Below, piece by piece: positions 9,884 to 21,695 of a DNA stretch of 41,901 nucleotides. The translations under genes were made by a program, and so were the position numbers. The notes under the pieces are model-generated. The model was not told the DNA's origin. It did no database searches and saw only the letters and a program-made list of their open reading frames with translations. Origin of the DNA: Gloeophyllum trabeum ATCC 11539 (Eukaryota > Basidiomycota > Agaricomycetes > Gloeophyllales > Gloeophyllaceae); contig NW_006920432.1 in NCBI RefSeq assembly GCF_000344685.1, positions 1 to 41,901 of the forward strand, read 5' to 3'. The stretch's first letter is position 1, and the number at the start of each line of letters is the position of its first letter.

Positions 9884-12526
9884 TCATGTTTTACGGCGCA
9901 TTTCTCTGGACAGTCGAAGACAAAGGACAAATGCAACAGCGGCGGACACTCCCCCCAACCTAGGCTGTGTTTCAGACTACCAGTTTGACGGACAAGTGTG
10001 ACACCAAGCGACATACCGGAAAATAATCGCGACCGAGTTCGGACCGTCGCTATCGGTAACCTGCTCACTCGCTCTCCCGAATGATATGACGGAGCTGGTG
10101 CTATTGCTGGACTCAATTGCGAGCTCCGTCAGATTGCCCGAGTTAGGAGTCGTGTTCCCGGGATGGTGGCCGTGCAGGACAGACTTGTCGGGCTCGAAGA
10201 TCGCGAAGATTATCGATGACAGGCCCGTGACGAGGAACTGCGGGACGACGATGAAGATGTTGTGTATCCCCTGCAAAGACAGATATGTGAATGGGCTGTC
10301 CCGACGGAACAGACCCGCGACGCGTACCAGAATGACTCCGGCTTTGGACATGAGATCATCATTGCCTTTGTCCGAAGCCTCGCCCCCTCCCTCATCGTCC
10401 CCCACAACGCCTATGTTGGCCATGCTGACCCGCGCGCCGGCCTGCTGCATGAGCGGCGACGCCCTCGGTCTGATGTTTTCATGGACGTCATCGAGGGACG
10501 TTCTGGTCGACGCTATACCGTCACTGGACGCATCTAAGATATCGTCCTCATCTACAACGAGGAACTGCCGCGCCTCGTCATTGTCGTCACGAACATTGGT
10601 CCTGGACCTCGTGTCGGACAGATGAATAGAGGCCGCGTCTTCTCCCGCTGGCGGCGAACCGGAATGAATGGCTTCTCCGAGCTAAAACAGCGGTGCGAGG
10701 ACGAGTGGGCGTCAGATAAGACTCAAAGCGCTCGACAGAGAATGCGGCAAGCGCACCAGCGAGAAGGGCGCCCATTGGGTGATCGCCCACGAGAACCCGA
10801 CCACGGCCATGAGAAGCGTCGCCCCAAATACACTGGACGTAAACCTAAGATAGCACAGAGCACGTCACCAATCCGCATCCGCGGGTCTATAACCAGTAGT
10901 GGAGGACGTCACACCTACAGAGTGGCTGCCATGCAGAGCGCGAACAGGAGGTGGCTGGCGGCCCACAGCGTCGCCAAGTGCATCTTCCGCCTATTACTCC
11001 ACCCCTTGGCTGGCGCCAGGAGCCCACGCCGCCGGTCCTCGTCCCGCAGCACGAAGAGCGGCATGACGAACGTCGTGACGAGGGCGACGACTGCATTGCA
11101 CAGCATTGCGCGCGTCCCAAGGCGTGTGCCCTCGGCGTCGAGCGCCGCGGCCGCGTCGTCGTCCGTCGGCGTGGGCGACGCGCGCTTGTGCAGCTCGCCG
11201 ATGTAGACAGTCGTGTAGAAGAGGATGGGGAACCAGCCTAGCCATGCACTATCAGAAATTAGGGGCAGCCGGTGTGGGTATGGGAAGGGAGGGTGTATTT
11301 ACAAGAATTGAATTAGACACTGTGGTGTGGGCGTCAGGGGCGTAGAATGCCACTTAAAACCCATAGAACTTACTATTTGCCGGATCACACGAGGCAATTT
11401 AAGCAGGTTGTTCCATAGGATCTTCATCTCCGCACTAAGTCCCTTTTTGGGTGTTCTGAAGAGACAGACGTAAGGAAGGAGGCAGTAGTCCAGTATACAT
11501 GCACCGTACTTGGAAGAATTCACCAACACTCTTTCTGTCACGCAGTAGGCCGTGGCAGAATGTGTCGTGACGAGAAGGAGAGAAGCGATGACCGCCAAGA
11601 CCTGCAACTCGGTCTTGCCGAACATGAAGAATACTTGTGTGAGGTCGACATTGCCTCTATTGTAGCAGGGTCAGGGATAGGGATAGCATCCTCGGTCAAA
11701 ATAGACTCAACACGAAGAACCCTGCGACGCTTCCGATACCCAACATGCGCGCTGCCCATGCATTGCCGCTGGCTTGCTCGTTGGTTGGCAGCGTATCGAC
11801 TATGAGCGCACGGTCCACAGCCTGCACTGAAGGTACACCTGAGTCAGTACCTTCCGATGTCGAGGCAACGAGGCCTCACCTGCGTTGACGGCAAAGTCTA
11901 TGCAATAAATCGCCCATATGGCTAACCATATCGTCAACACATCATTCTACAGCCTGTCAACCTCGCAAGTCTAGTTATAGTACGACTGGAATTTGCTTAC
12001 AGCATAAGAGGCCCGCGCGGTGAATATCGATGCAAACTCCCGAGTAAAGCCAAGTAACAGCACACCGAACACGCATATCGCAGTGCCGGCGAGCATGTAC
12101 GGCCTCCGTCTGCCAAAGCGAGAACGAGACCTGTCCGCGAGGGCACCTGGAACAAACCTTCTTGCGTCTAAGCTTGTACAGTGGTGAGCTACCAGGAAAA
12201 CCGCACCTATCAAGGGCTGCACTATGAGACCAGACAATGGGCCCGCCAGAAAGACGATGGCCATCAATGACTTCTTCAATCCTAAGGACAGTAGATACGG
12301 TGATGCTACATGCAGAGCTCAGCTTGATTGAACCGCACGAAACCGTCCAAGACTCGCCGTAAGACATCTCAACCGACCACAGCACCTGCACCCCAAGCAG
12401 CCCAACCGTCAAGACTGGTGACTGGACCCATTTCGGGCCCAATATCCTGGCCACGCCGACTAACTGACTCTGAGAGTCACCCTCCCCGCCCACTTCAGAG
12501 GTCGGTAACGCAGCAAATCCGACCAT
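9884..12526 (-). CDS. Sucrose-transporter-like (SUT/GPH-type) MFS permease
   Basis: A 641-residue, 12-TM-type sugar/proton symporter of the plasma membrane related to plant SUT and animal SLC45 proteins; the substrate is inferred to be a sucrose-like disaccharide or glucoside. Minus-strand exons are 12526-12358, 12305-12207, 12146-12001, 11946-11880, 11826-11712, 11656-11528, 11455-11374, 11319-11303, 11248-10919, 10844-10757, 10681-10328, 10270-10017 and 9959-9884 (1926 nt). Hallmarks: VLWSVEMSYASPYLLSLGL, LIVQPLIGALADRSRSRFGR then RRPYML, NEQASGNAWAARMLGIGS, FAWLGWFPILFYTT, and GIHNIFIVVPQFLVTGLSS. A long acidic hydrophilic loop (VVDEDDILDASSDG) precedes TM11. Intron 1 needs a GC-AG splice (12357-12306), and exon 8 is a 17-nt microexon. 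An in-frame TGA directly precedes the start codon. No damage is seen. Confidence 0.92.
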
Positions 12527-13040
12527 TCACAGAACAGAACCGCTTAAGCTTGCGTCTCCAGGATTGCGCAATGGAGTATATCACTCTCACAAGACACAGA
12601 AGAGTGTGCTGGTTATGAACAAGAAAAGCTCATTTGAAGGGTTGGATGCAACACGGGGCGCTATAGACGTGCTGTTAGTGTTACCGAGAGTTGCGCAGCC
12701 ACAGCCTCCTGCCACGTTCTCGAGTCTCGACAGGTTCGAACTTCGAACTTCTGTAAGTCCCCGTCTGCCTCCCGTCGGTGGTATGAAGCTCTCTGTGTAT
12801 CAGTCAAGCAGCGTGTCATGTTATGATGAAGTATTCCGGAATTCGTAGGCGGTGTTTCATTGAATAGCAACTCCTTAGATTTAAGCACTGAGAAAGGGTT
12901 GCCGTATGGAATGTGCTCGCGGAATCGATTTAGACCGGCCACAAGGGCTCTTGTTCTGTCGTTCCACAACTTCTCAATGCTTAAATATATACTGATATGT
13001 GTCTCATCAAGTTCGGTACGATGCTCATGGTCACGAAATG

Positions 13041-13400
13041 CAATCCTCCCTACAAAGTTAAGGACGCGGATTATGTAAGCGAGTCGCGCAGCGGCTCGCA
13101 AAGTGGACGCGGAGCCATTGCAGCGGATGCGCCCAGACGGTTGTCCGCCTAACATATAATCCTATTTTTGAATATTGCTAGTGTGTCGCTAGTGCAGCGG
13201 TTAGTGTGATGGGTTATTTCAGATGCAATGATGTGCGCTCGAGGTTCAATCCCACCCATGGACGATATTTTTCACTTGTGATGATTCTAGTTGCCTTCAC
13301 TCCGTAACGCAACTTGAAATTTTACGCTGCGGGGTTACCGCACAGTGTCCCGACCTTCCATTTATAGCGACTCGCGTCCTTAACTTTGTAGGGAGGATTG
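13041..13400. repeat. 360-bp inverted-repeat unit (MITE-like), 28-bp arms
   Basis: The 28 bases at 13041-13068 (starting CAATCCTCCCTACAAAG) are the exact reverse complement of 13373-13400. Outside the arms the complementarity decays rather than stopping cleanly (CACGAAATG against CACTTTCTC), so the true ends may lie slightly further out. I find no clear target-site duplication. The interior holds a tRNA-like segment. A miniature non-autonomous transposon is the simplest reading. Confidence 0.6.
13183..13263 (+). other. tRNA-like sequence (Pol III A and B boxes), likely SINE head
   Basis: An A-box-like TAGTGCAGCGG at 13190-13200 is followed 53 bp later by a B-box-like GGTTCAATCC at 13243-13252, the normal tRNA spacing. 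The T-stem (CGAGG against CCACC) and the acceptor arms (GTGTCGC against CATGGAC) do not pair properly, so this is not a functional tRNA. It is better read as a tRNA-derived SINE head or tRNA relic. Confidence 0.45.
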
Positions 13401-13938
13401 CACTTTCTCTCATGGTCTAGGTGGATGGGTACTCACGTTCGTATTTCCGAATGCTGCGCGCATACGCGTCCTGCCGGCAGTGACCACAAGTGCGTGACAG
13501 GTCCCCTTCGTTCAAATGTATGGATGCAGCCAATCATCAATCAGGTGCAGAAGGAAGGGCTGCCTCGCCTAGATCTATTGCAGTCTACCGCCCCCACGAT
13601 TCTGGGCGCCACAGCCGGCAGGAGCGGTTATTTTCTGCAAGACTGTGGCCTTCGTCATCTGTTTTGGTCATCGTTCTATATCATCTATGATCGACACTGT
13701 TGCGCGACTAGAGCTCAGTGAAATACCCTGAGTTCTTGGCAGCGGTTAATAACAAGCTGTAATTAACAGGTTAATTACTTGTCATTAATAACTACCATTT
13801 TTGTTAATAACGTTAATAACGCTGTCGAGAACCCAGCGGAGAGTAATTCACCGAGCTCTATGCGCGACGTCTAGTCACGGTGTTGACCGCGACCGTATTT
13901 AAGCAGACTGCAGATGACCCAGACATGCATAATTTATC

Positions 13939-16048
13939 ATGTACAAGGTCGTGGTTGCCCTAGGTGGTCTATACGTTCTTCTCAAGGTTGCGAGACGCTT
14001 TCTGCGGCCATTATTTTCACCCGTTCGTCAGCTGCTTGGCCCGTCCTAGCTTGGTCTTTGGCCACATGAAGGAGTTGTTCGGTAATGACTTTGCCTTAAC
14101 CCGAGAGCGCTGGCTGCAGGAGTACGGACCAGCCATCCGGTTCACGGGCATGCTCAATGTGAGCTTATGCCATTGTTAATATGCAGACAACCCCACTAAT
14201 ATTGGTACTTGCAGTTGGACCGCGTTCTCACTTTAGATACCAGGGCACCGCATCACGTCCTCACTTCACCAATCTATGAGAGACCTGCCGACGCTCGCGC
14301 CCACCTCAGGCGGATCATCGGTCCAGGTACGCCTTTACCCTTTGTGCTCCTCAGACCCGCTGATGCGTACTATCCCAACTGGTCAGGCGTTTTAGTGGTT
14401 GAAGGTAAGTGTCTGACTGGGCTCTGCAGGACTTTCGCTGATATGAACGTAGGCCCTGAGCATAGGAAGCAGGTACATAGCCTCGTAGATCATCATCTGA
14501 TCCGCTCACCAGTGTTGGCCGCCCCAGAGACGTATTATGGTCAGGACCGTCGAACATATCGTCCTCTGCTCTGGCTGGTCCTCTCGCGCAAGACCACCGC
14601 GTTCGCTCCAGGACACATCCGCGAGGTAACCGAGATATCCTTGACAAAGCTGCACAAGTGAGTTCTCAATCATTTTCCGTCGCCACATCCCACCGCCTGA
14701 CTCCCTATCCCCTAGCTCCGGGATACGTTCCTCCCTCCTTCCCACTGATCAATAATTCTTCGCATTCTTCCAATAAGGGTTTGGCCACGACTTTAACGCC
14801 CTCCATCCGGGAGAGAGGACGAACGAGCTCAGCGAGGCCTTCGCCACATGTTCAGCGGCAAGCCCAGCTTCCGCCTCCTCCCCTTCCTCCAGGCCTGGAT
14901 CCCGCTCTTCTGGCTCTTCGTAAGTGTCCTTCCCCCTCTCCCCGCACATACTCACCAACGCCAACCACCCACACGTAGCCGGACGAGAGAACGCGCACGA
15001 CCGCGCGCGCACAGGCGGTGATGACGCGCATCGGGATGGCACTCCTCGCGGAGAAGAAGGCAATCGCGCGCGCGGAGATGCTCCAGCAGCGCGTCGACCG
15101 CAAAGCGATGCAGGGCATGGACCTGCTCAGCCGCCTCCTGCGCGCGAACATGGCGGAGGACCTCCCGGAGAACCAGCGGATGTCAGACGAGGACGTCATT
15201 GCGCATGAGTGGCCCTCTGCCCCCTCTGCTTCCATTACTAGTGTCCATGTGCTTACTGGTCGTACAGAGGTACCTACGTTTACCGTTGCCGGACACGAAA
15301 TCACTAGGTGACCATCTCGCGCCTCTCACCCTCAGTCCTCGCTGACAGCCCTACAGCACCGCCACAGCGTAGTGTCTGTACACCCTCTCCACCGATCGGC
15401 GCATCCATTCCAAGCTGCGGGAGGAGCTCGCACAAATGGCTACTGACACCCCGTCGATGGATGCGCTCGCCGCGCTCCCGTACCTCGACGCCGTGTGCCG
15501 TGAGACGCTCCGGTTGCATCCCCCCGTCCCTTTCGCGGGCCGGGTCGCCCAGAAGGACGACGTGATCCCACTCGAGGAGACGTTCACCGACGTGAATGGG
15601 CGGGTCTGGGATTGTATCAAGTACGTAGCAGCCGTCCAGTCCCGTACCCTCCGTTGCCACACGATGCTTAATCACGGGCTTAAAGTTGCGAAGGGGGACT
15701 TCGTAAACCGGCTGACGTCGGGTGCAGACCGGAGCGGTGGGAAAGCCCCCCAGCCGCGATCTCCAAGATCCCAGGCGTCTGGGGTAGCGTCTTCTCCTTC
15801 CTCGGAGGCAACATAGCCTGCATTGGGTACCGCTTCGCCATCGTCGAGTAAGGCCGTCCCCCCCGTCTCGTGTCCTTGCATCACTGACCGCACTGGCACG
15901 CCAGGATGAAAGCCATCTGTTCAAGGTCGAGCTCGCCGTGGCGAGGATGTCCTTAAGAAGTCGGGGTCTCGTCACGCGGCCCATGATCAGGAGCGATGCG
16001 GAGGAGAAGGCGCAACTGCCGCTGATTGTAAAGCCTTTGAGGGGCTAG
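13939..16048 (+). pseudogene. Cytochrome P450 monooxygenase pseudogene
   Basis: The remains follow a microsomal fungal P450 from membrane anchor to C-terminus: MYKVVVALGGLYVLLKVARR, SLVFGHMKELFG, AFAPGHIREVTEIS, SFRLLPFLQAWIPLF, an I-helix AGHEIT in place of the usual AGxETT, the ExxR helix [17 protein letters not shown], and a heme-loop region [14 protein letters not shown] that keeps the ligand Cys. Lesions seen: a +1 frameshift at about 14047, loss of roughly 30-40 codons between 14700 and 14777, a 1-nt deletion near 14846, a broken donor at 15205 (GTGAGT lost its first G), a TAG nonsense codon at 15370-15372 where a Trp is expected, a deletion before ERWES (about 15705-15735), and a 1-nt deletion at about 15916. 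The final TAG is at 16046-16048. It cannot encode an enzyme. The CYP family is not assigned. Confidence 0.9.
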
Positions 16049-16466
16049 TACCTGCTAGTACTCAACCACTGCCAGAATGCATGTCAGCCGGATAGCACGT
16101 CGGACCTGCGTGATATCGAGGACGTGAACATGACGTTTGTTGTCTAGCTGATGTCCATTGGAGAATAGGAACGAGTTATAGTGAACTTCGCATTATCTCA
16201 AACTAGACTCTTTGCGTGATTTCCAGCTCCACGTACAATATATACACCCGACCTAGAGATGCCCTTATACCATGCTTGTAGCTGCAGCACAGAGACGGCA
16301 GAAGTGCGCCAATCGTTCAATTCTTCTTTTCGTGACCTACACCAAGAATACAAGCAGAGCAATGCAGTATGCAAGACAACACAGTCCACGTCGCAAGGCT
16401 ATCGTCAACCAGTCCTTAGTACAGGATATCCCAAGTTCGTTTTTTCCACCACCGCTGCCACCGCCC
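16049..16466. other. Intergenic region between P450 pseudogene and aspartic protease
   Basis: About 418 bp between converging 3' ends. Short ORFs here lack family resemblance and the region holds no repeat I could see. Confidence 0.4.
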
Positions 16467-17963
16467 TCAAGCGAGGGTCGCGAATCCGACCTTGTTCGTG
16501 CCGAAGTTGAACGCGGTGTAGACGTTCTTCATGAAGCTGCGAGGACCAAAGTCAGTAAAAGGGTGCGAGTGTGATGGACACAAGACTGCTCTTACCTGTC
16601 GCCCAAGAGCCAGACGTTGCTGCCGAGGCCTAGGTCCTGGCCCGCGAGCGCACCGACGCACTGCCCAGATCCCGACTCCGTCTCTCCGAGGTTAAAGCTG
16701 CCATGCACATATCATCAGTACCACCCCCACTCCGATCGTATCTCACTCACTTGGCAGCGCTGATCGTCCAGCTCTTCCCGCCCCAGCTGAACGCAACACT
16801 GGGCGCGCTGTTGCACGGGTAGCTGTAGTACCCCTCGCTCGAGTCGTACACCTTGCTGCCGGAGATCTTGCTGTAAAACGTCTTGACGGCGCTCGGCGGA
16901 CCGTACATGATCGTCGTGCCCGAGTCGATGATCGTCTCGAACCCGCTGACCGCGGTGCTCCCGCCGACGAGCGCCTTTGCGCCCGTCGCCTGCCAGAAGC
17001 CCGTGCTCGTGTCGACGGAGTGGTACTCAATCGATCCAGAGTAGAGCGACGAGTCCGTGCCGCCGAGGTACAGCTCCGAGCCGGAGCTCGCGAGCTTGAA
17101 CGCAAAGACGTCGGACGAGACCGCGCCCTCCTGGTACGCGGTGTTGAAGAACGGGTTCTCGCCGAGGTTCGAGATGGCCGGGAAGGCGAGCCCGAGGATG
17201 CCGTCGATCGGGTCGTCGGAGAAAGACGAGGAGAGCGTCGTCACGGGAGAGAAATACTGTTTCGTCACGCTCACGCCCGCGACGCTCACGCTGTCCGTGT
17301 ACACGGGCCCGGAGACGGTCGAGCCGTCGCCGTACTCGATCTCGAAGGTGCCGCTCTTGCGGGACGAGGTCGACGAGGACGAGGCGCGGTACTTGGACTT
17401 GGACGAGCACGCGGAGGAGGAGCACGAGGAGGAGGGCACCCAGAGGTCGGACGAGCCGGCTGTAGGAGTGTGCGGTCAGCTCTCGCGGGAATAGGGGGGA
17501 AGAAGGAGGGTAACGTACTGTCAAAGTCGATGAGGAACTTCTGGCCGGGCGTGCCGATGGAGATCGTGCCGGCCCACTCCAAGTCGTCTTCCTCGTCGGT
17601 GAGCGCCTCCTTCTGCCTCTTCTCGAGCGCCGCGGCGGTCGAGTTCGGGAGCACGGCGACGGGCTTGATCTCCTGGCCAGGCTTGAGGCCCACGTTCTTC
17701 TGCAGGTTGATCAGGTTCTGGCGGTGCTTGCTGCACACCGGCGTTTGTTAGCCGGCCTCGAAGAGTAGAAAGGGAACAGGAACGTACTTCTTCGTGATGA
17801 CGGACTGCCGGATGGCCGCCTCATGATCGAAGGTGCCGTCCGCCTTGGTGAGCGAGGCGCGCTTGCCCAGGGGGATGCGGATCCCGGTGGTCTCCCGCTC
17901 AATGGGGGTGGCCGACGCCACAAGGGCGAGGGCGACGGTCAACAGGGTGGCCTTGCAGAACAT
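16467..17963 (-). CDS. Secreted pepsin-type aspartic protease (peptidase A1)
   Basis: An extracellular or vacuolar acid endopeptidase made as a preproenzyme of 422 residues. Minus-strand exons: 17963-17788, 17730-17519, 17459-16751, 16697-16596 and 16536-16467 (1269 nt). A signal peptide (MFCKATLLTVALALVASA) is followed by a propeptide to about residue 95. The mature part starts near EWAGTISIGTPGQKFLIDFD; the first catalytic motif DFDTGSSDLW is split by intron 2 and is intact, and the second is IIDSGTT. YGDGSTVSG (flap Tyr) and both disulfide pairs (CSSSAC near the first Asp; PCNSA with GQC) are present. The C-terminus GDSFMKNVYTAFNFG is standard for the family. A TATA element lies upstream. 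I see no defects. Confidence 0.95.
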
Positions 17964-18077
17964 CTCTGAAGTGCAAAAGGGGGGCGGACGCCTGCTAATT
18001 AGACCCGAGGGCGAGGAGGAGGAGGATGAAACAGGACTGAGAAGACCCGATGGAGAGAAGTAGCGGGCAGGGGGGCC

Positions 18078-18085
18078 CTTTTATA
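18078..18085 (-). promoter_or_regulatory. TATA box of the aspartic protease gene
   Basis: TATAAAAG on the minus strand, 115-122 bp upstream of the protease start codon, a normal distance for a fungal promoter with a short leader. Inference from sequence and position. Confidence 0.6.
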
Positions 18086-20859
18086 CGCTTGCTGTACGAC
18101 GTTGCCATGCTGCAGCGAGGGACGGGAGCAGGTGGACCGGGTGAACTCGAGGAAGAGCAGAAGCACCAGAAGCACGCACCTAAGGCGCCCCGCGCACTTG
18201 ATCCAGGCAAGCGGCATGAAATGCTAAACTTAGCGCGGAGACGCGTGCTCTGCACAGCTTCCTCGGGGGCTGTAATCATATGCTTGGCGCTTCGTCTCAG
18301 TTCGCAGAATCCTGCTGCAGCTCCTTCTTCACTTTGTGGCCCTTTTGCCGTCGATTTGGGGACGCAGGCATATATGATGAAATCCGCTAGAGCAAACGAG
18401 CCCATTAGTAGACGGGTTAGTGGCTCATTCGCACTGAACAAACCGATAAGCATCCCCGGACGGGAAGATTCCTTCCCGGTCTGCATGCGGTATCTTGCAC
18501 AGCGGGGCAATGGAAGGGCGCCTCCCGTAATGCTGGGATAATCGACGTCGCCTACGAGGGGAGATAAGCAGCGGCCCATATGCCCACCGACATGGAAGCC
18601 AGCAAAGAGGCGCACCGAGTTCTCATCGTCGCATCAGGCGGGTGATGGCGAGCGCGTCTGCTATTGGCTCCCGTCGAACCGGTGGTCAGGCGTGCAGCAT
18701 TTGGCCTCGTCGCTGCAAGCCTGGTCCCTCGAACGGGGAGAAATGAGCGCATGAGCTTTCGGTCTTCGTGTGCAACGCCAGCTTCGCTGTCAACTCTCGC
18801 CGCCGGATCATCCCTGACTGCAGCCCCGAGCTGGGACGATGTGCACACCGGATGCATGTGCATAGTAATGCGGGCGAGTAGGAAACCATGAGTCAACTCA
18901 GCTCCTCCAACGCTGCTGCTGAGTAGCTACTCACCGGAGCAGTGAGAATGTTTGGCTGGTAGACAATGACACTGCCTACTCACATCACGCTTCATCAGAC
19001 ACAACACTGACGTCCCCTGTCATACCACCAATCACTCCGAGCTCCCCGTCCTTATCTCCACACGCCGCCTATTATCTCAGTGACAGCTCGATGCGGATTT
19101 CAGGACAAGCAGGACTCGAGGCGTGACGATCGACCCTGGCTGCTTCTTGGGCGGTGTGCAGCCATATGCGGTGGAAGTTGCTGGAATGAATACAGGAATC
19201 CATAGAGAATACGTTACGTAGACCCAGGGAGATACGTAGATGCAGTAGATGCAGCATATGCAAAGATCAGGAGCAGGCGAGCTGGGCGCTAAACTATCGT
19301 ATCTCTCCTGAGTGGGACAGGGAGAGAGCAGTGGACAAAAGGAACGACATGACCCTGTGTATATGTCGCGCTTACGATCTCCTCCTTCAAGTACTTAGAG
19401 GTCTACGTCTGAGCTGGGTGCCGGGATGGAGGTACGAAAGAAAGAATACGCGGCGACTGAACCGACTGTGTCCGCTTGACATGACCAAATTGAGCAAGTT
19501 ACTTACTATATATGGATGTACAAACTTCCCCATTAGGAAACAACCGTCCCGAGATTATGTATGACGGACCAAACCCATAGTATGATGACCATCCAAGGAA
19601 GGACTTCAATCTATGAGAATCTGGAAGCCTACACAAAAAGGCAGTTGATTGTGCATGACACTGTATTCCTGCCACAACTCACCTGGTGTGGCTTCAGGTC
19701 ACGAGTCCTGAGTTTACGAAGGATGAAGTCCTTACTGGGTGCGTGCCGAACGTTGTACTCCGTGGGAATCGCTGCGCCGAGAATGCGTGGGACTGTTTGA
19801 TTGTAGTCTTCAATACACATTTGAGAGTCAACCTGCTACTAGCCGCTTCAAGTACCTTGGAAGTCCATGATGGGCCTCTGACTATCAGCTGGAAGGACCC
19901 ATGGACCCTGATCTGCCCAGCAGGGTGTATTTGTGTAATCATGTTAAAATAAGGGTGAATGTCTACTCAACTGTACATGTCATGGGAATTGCATCACAGC
20001 ATGTTCCTGGTATGTGTGATTTAGATTGGAGTTTGACTATCATTTTGGGTCAATATAACACTGGTCCATAGCAGAGTAACTGGCGTGATGTCTCGGGTGA
20101 GTGAAGTCACATCATATGAATGCACTCTCCTTGAACAACAATACCAACACAGCAAAATTGTTGTATTGTCCTGCCTCTGCCCCAATAACCTCCGGCTGAT
20201 CATATATGTTCCCATTCTCACATCAATTTATTCTTGACATGGTGCTCCCTACTGGCAAATCTGGAAGTCCTGACATGCCAGCCCAACAAGCATCTGTGGC
20301 AAATAGTACAGTATGTCAAGCAGCACCCTCTCTTGTTTTTCAACCACCACCATCTTTTCGCCCTCTCCTCGCCCTCTCCAGGTCCATTTCCTTGACCTGT
20401 CATGCTCCTCCACTCTCGTTGCTTGCACTCGCACGGCTTCGTCTCTCACGCGTAAGTCATCATCCCCCTCGCGCTACCTATCATACAGATGGTTCACCTG
20501 GGCCGCTGCACCAAGTTAGGACTGTGTATGTTCCCTTACTGAGGACTGCCATTCCTTAGGTGTACCTCTGTAGACATCTGACTAGACTGCTTAGATTTGG
20601 TGAGTGCATCCTTGCTGCTCCAATCTCTTTGTTCACTTACATATATTGGCTGTCAGGGAATGTTTGCGAGGACAGATAGGTATGTGAATGGCATAGTGGT
20701 ATCCCGTGTCTGGAGTATTGTGTGCCATACATGTATCTAGAAACTTCAGGGTGTATGCAGCATTGGATAGAACAATAAAATCCTTGCATTATTGCATAGT
20801 ATGATATATAATACAGTACCAAGGGACCGGGAGGAAGCGGAATGTGAGCCCGAGGACGG
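18086..20859. other. Gene-poor interval
   Basis: 2.8 kb without a gene I can support. GC content drops steadily to the right and the DNA becomes AT-richer near 19.3 kb. Short ORFs (for example 18050-18541 and 19561-19800) have no recognisable domain. A pyrimidine-rich stretch at about 20330-20480 with a GTAAG and a later ACAG followed by ATG resembles a gene leader, but no downstream coding sequence supports it. Confidence 0.4.
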
Positions 20860-20867
20860 CTGAACTA

Positions 20868-21386
20868 AGGACCCCTGAAAATACCGATGGAGGTTAGATA
20901 CCAATTCCGTAAAAAAGTGAGGTCTGGAGGCCGTATGTTAGATACGGTTGCGGTAAAATGTGGCGAAGCGCCCAAGAGGCCGGATACTTCAGTCCCGGTA
21001 GAATTGAGGCTCGATATCCAAGGTCAGATACCATTGTGGTATATACCCGGCTTCTCCCGGCACTCAGTCACTCGCTTGTGCGGCCACAATTTGCCCCAAT
21101 CAATATTTGAGCTGAGATTGCACTGTTTTGGCAACATTGGGCCTATATATGGCATATTGTAGTGAATAATGCCTTATTTTGATCAAATTTGCCTAAGAAA
21201 AACCCTTGTAACCGGATCAAAATTCGGAGGTTGGATATCTGGGTCCCGGTAAATCTCGAGCCACATGGCTAGGTTGGTATCGCATCCCGGTAAAAACAGC
21301 CAAATTAGGCAAAATTTGGTCCCGGTAAAAATGAAGCAAATCAGGTTCTCTGGTATCTAACCTCCATTGGTACTTTCAGGGGTCCT
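20868..21386. mobile_element. hAT-like miniature transposon (MITE), 519 bp with 8-bp target duplication
   Basis: The 36-bp terminal inverted repeats begin AGGACCCCTGAAA on the left (20868-20903) and mirror TTTCAGGGGTCCT on the right (21351-21386), with two mismatches. They are flanked by an exact 8-bp direct repeat CTGAACTA at 20860-20867 and 21387-21394. An 8-bp duplication is characteristic of the hAT superfamily. The interior has no transposase ORF but repeats the motif TCCCGGTAAA several times (about 20994, 21245, 21287, 21320), possibly sub-terminal transposase-binding sites. It is non-autonomous and, with TSD intact, probably fairly recent. Confidence 0.85.
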
Positions 21387-21695
21387 CTGAACTACCGATG
21401 ACGTGGTAGTCACGAGTAGGTCACGTGCATTTGTTCTTTTTGTTCTTAACAATTTCTGACTTTCCCCAATCAAATCTTTGCACAAGAAGTCATTTTGTCA
21501 CTTTTTTAAAACAAAAAAATGTCACAAATTCTGACTAGTGTGATTTGACATTTTGACTTCAAGGGGTATTCAAATATTTTCAACCAAAGCATCCGGCTGT
21601 GTAGCCCTCATATATGACAGGATATGAGTCCATGATTCTGCTATACATAATTTTCTTTGCATGCAAGCAAAATTCAGACCAGATCATGGTATATA

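Larger units (their letters stand above)
12527..13938. other. Intergenic region with a short inverted-repeat element
   Basis: 1.4 kb between the divergent transporter and P450 pseudogene. It contains the 360-bp inverted-repeat unit and tRNA-like segment described separately, plus an AT-rich run of TTAATAA-like repeats at about 13741-13830. A 164-codon minus ORF (12661-13155) overlaps one inverted-repeat arm and shows no recognisable protein family. Confidence 0.5.

Noticed and set aside
10622..11206. 194-codon plus-strand ORF
   Set aside because: It lies antisense across exons 9-11 of the transporter, which is strongly supported.
12661..13155. 164-codon minus-strand ORF
   Set aside because: It has no recognisable family, overlaps one arm of the inverted-repeat unit and has no splice partner.
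13183..13263. Genuine tRNA gene
   Set aside because: Acceptor and T stems do not pair, so only a tRNA-derived relic is supported.
18050..18541. 163-codon plus-strand ORF
   Set aside because: It overlaps the promoter region of the aspartic protease and shows no protein-like conservation.
20470..20560. Ribosomal-protein-like gene start after a pyrimidine-rich leader (MVHLGRCTKLGL)
   Set aside because: The reading frame ends quickly and matches no family I know.
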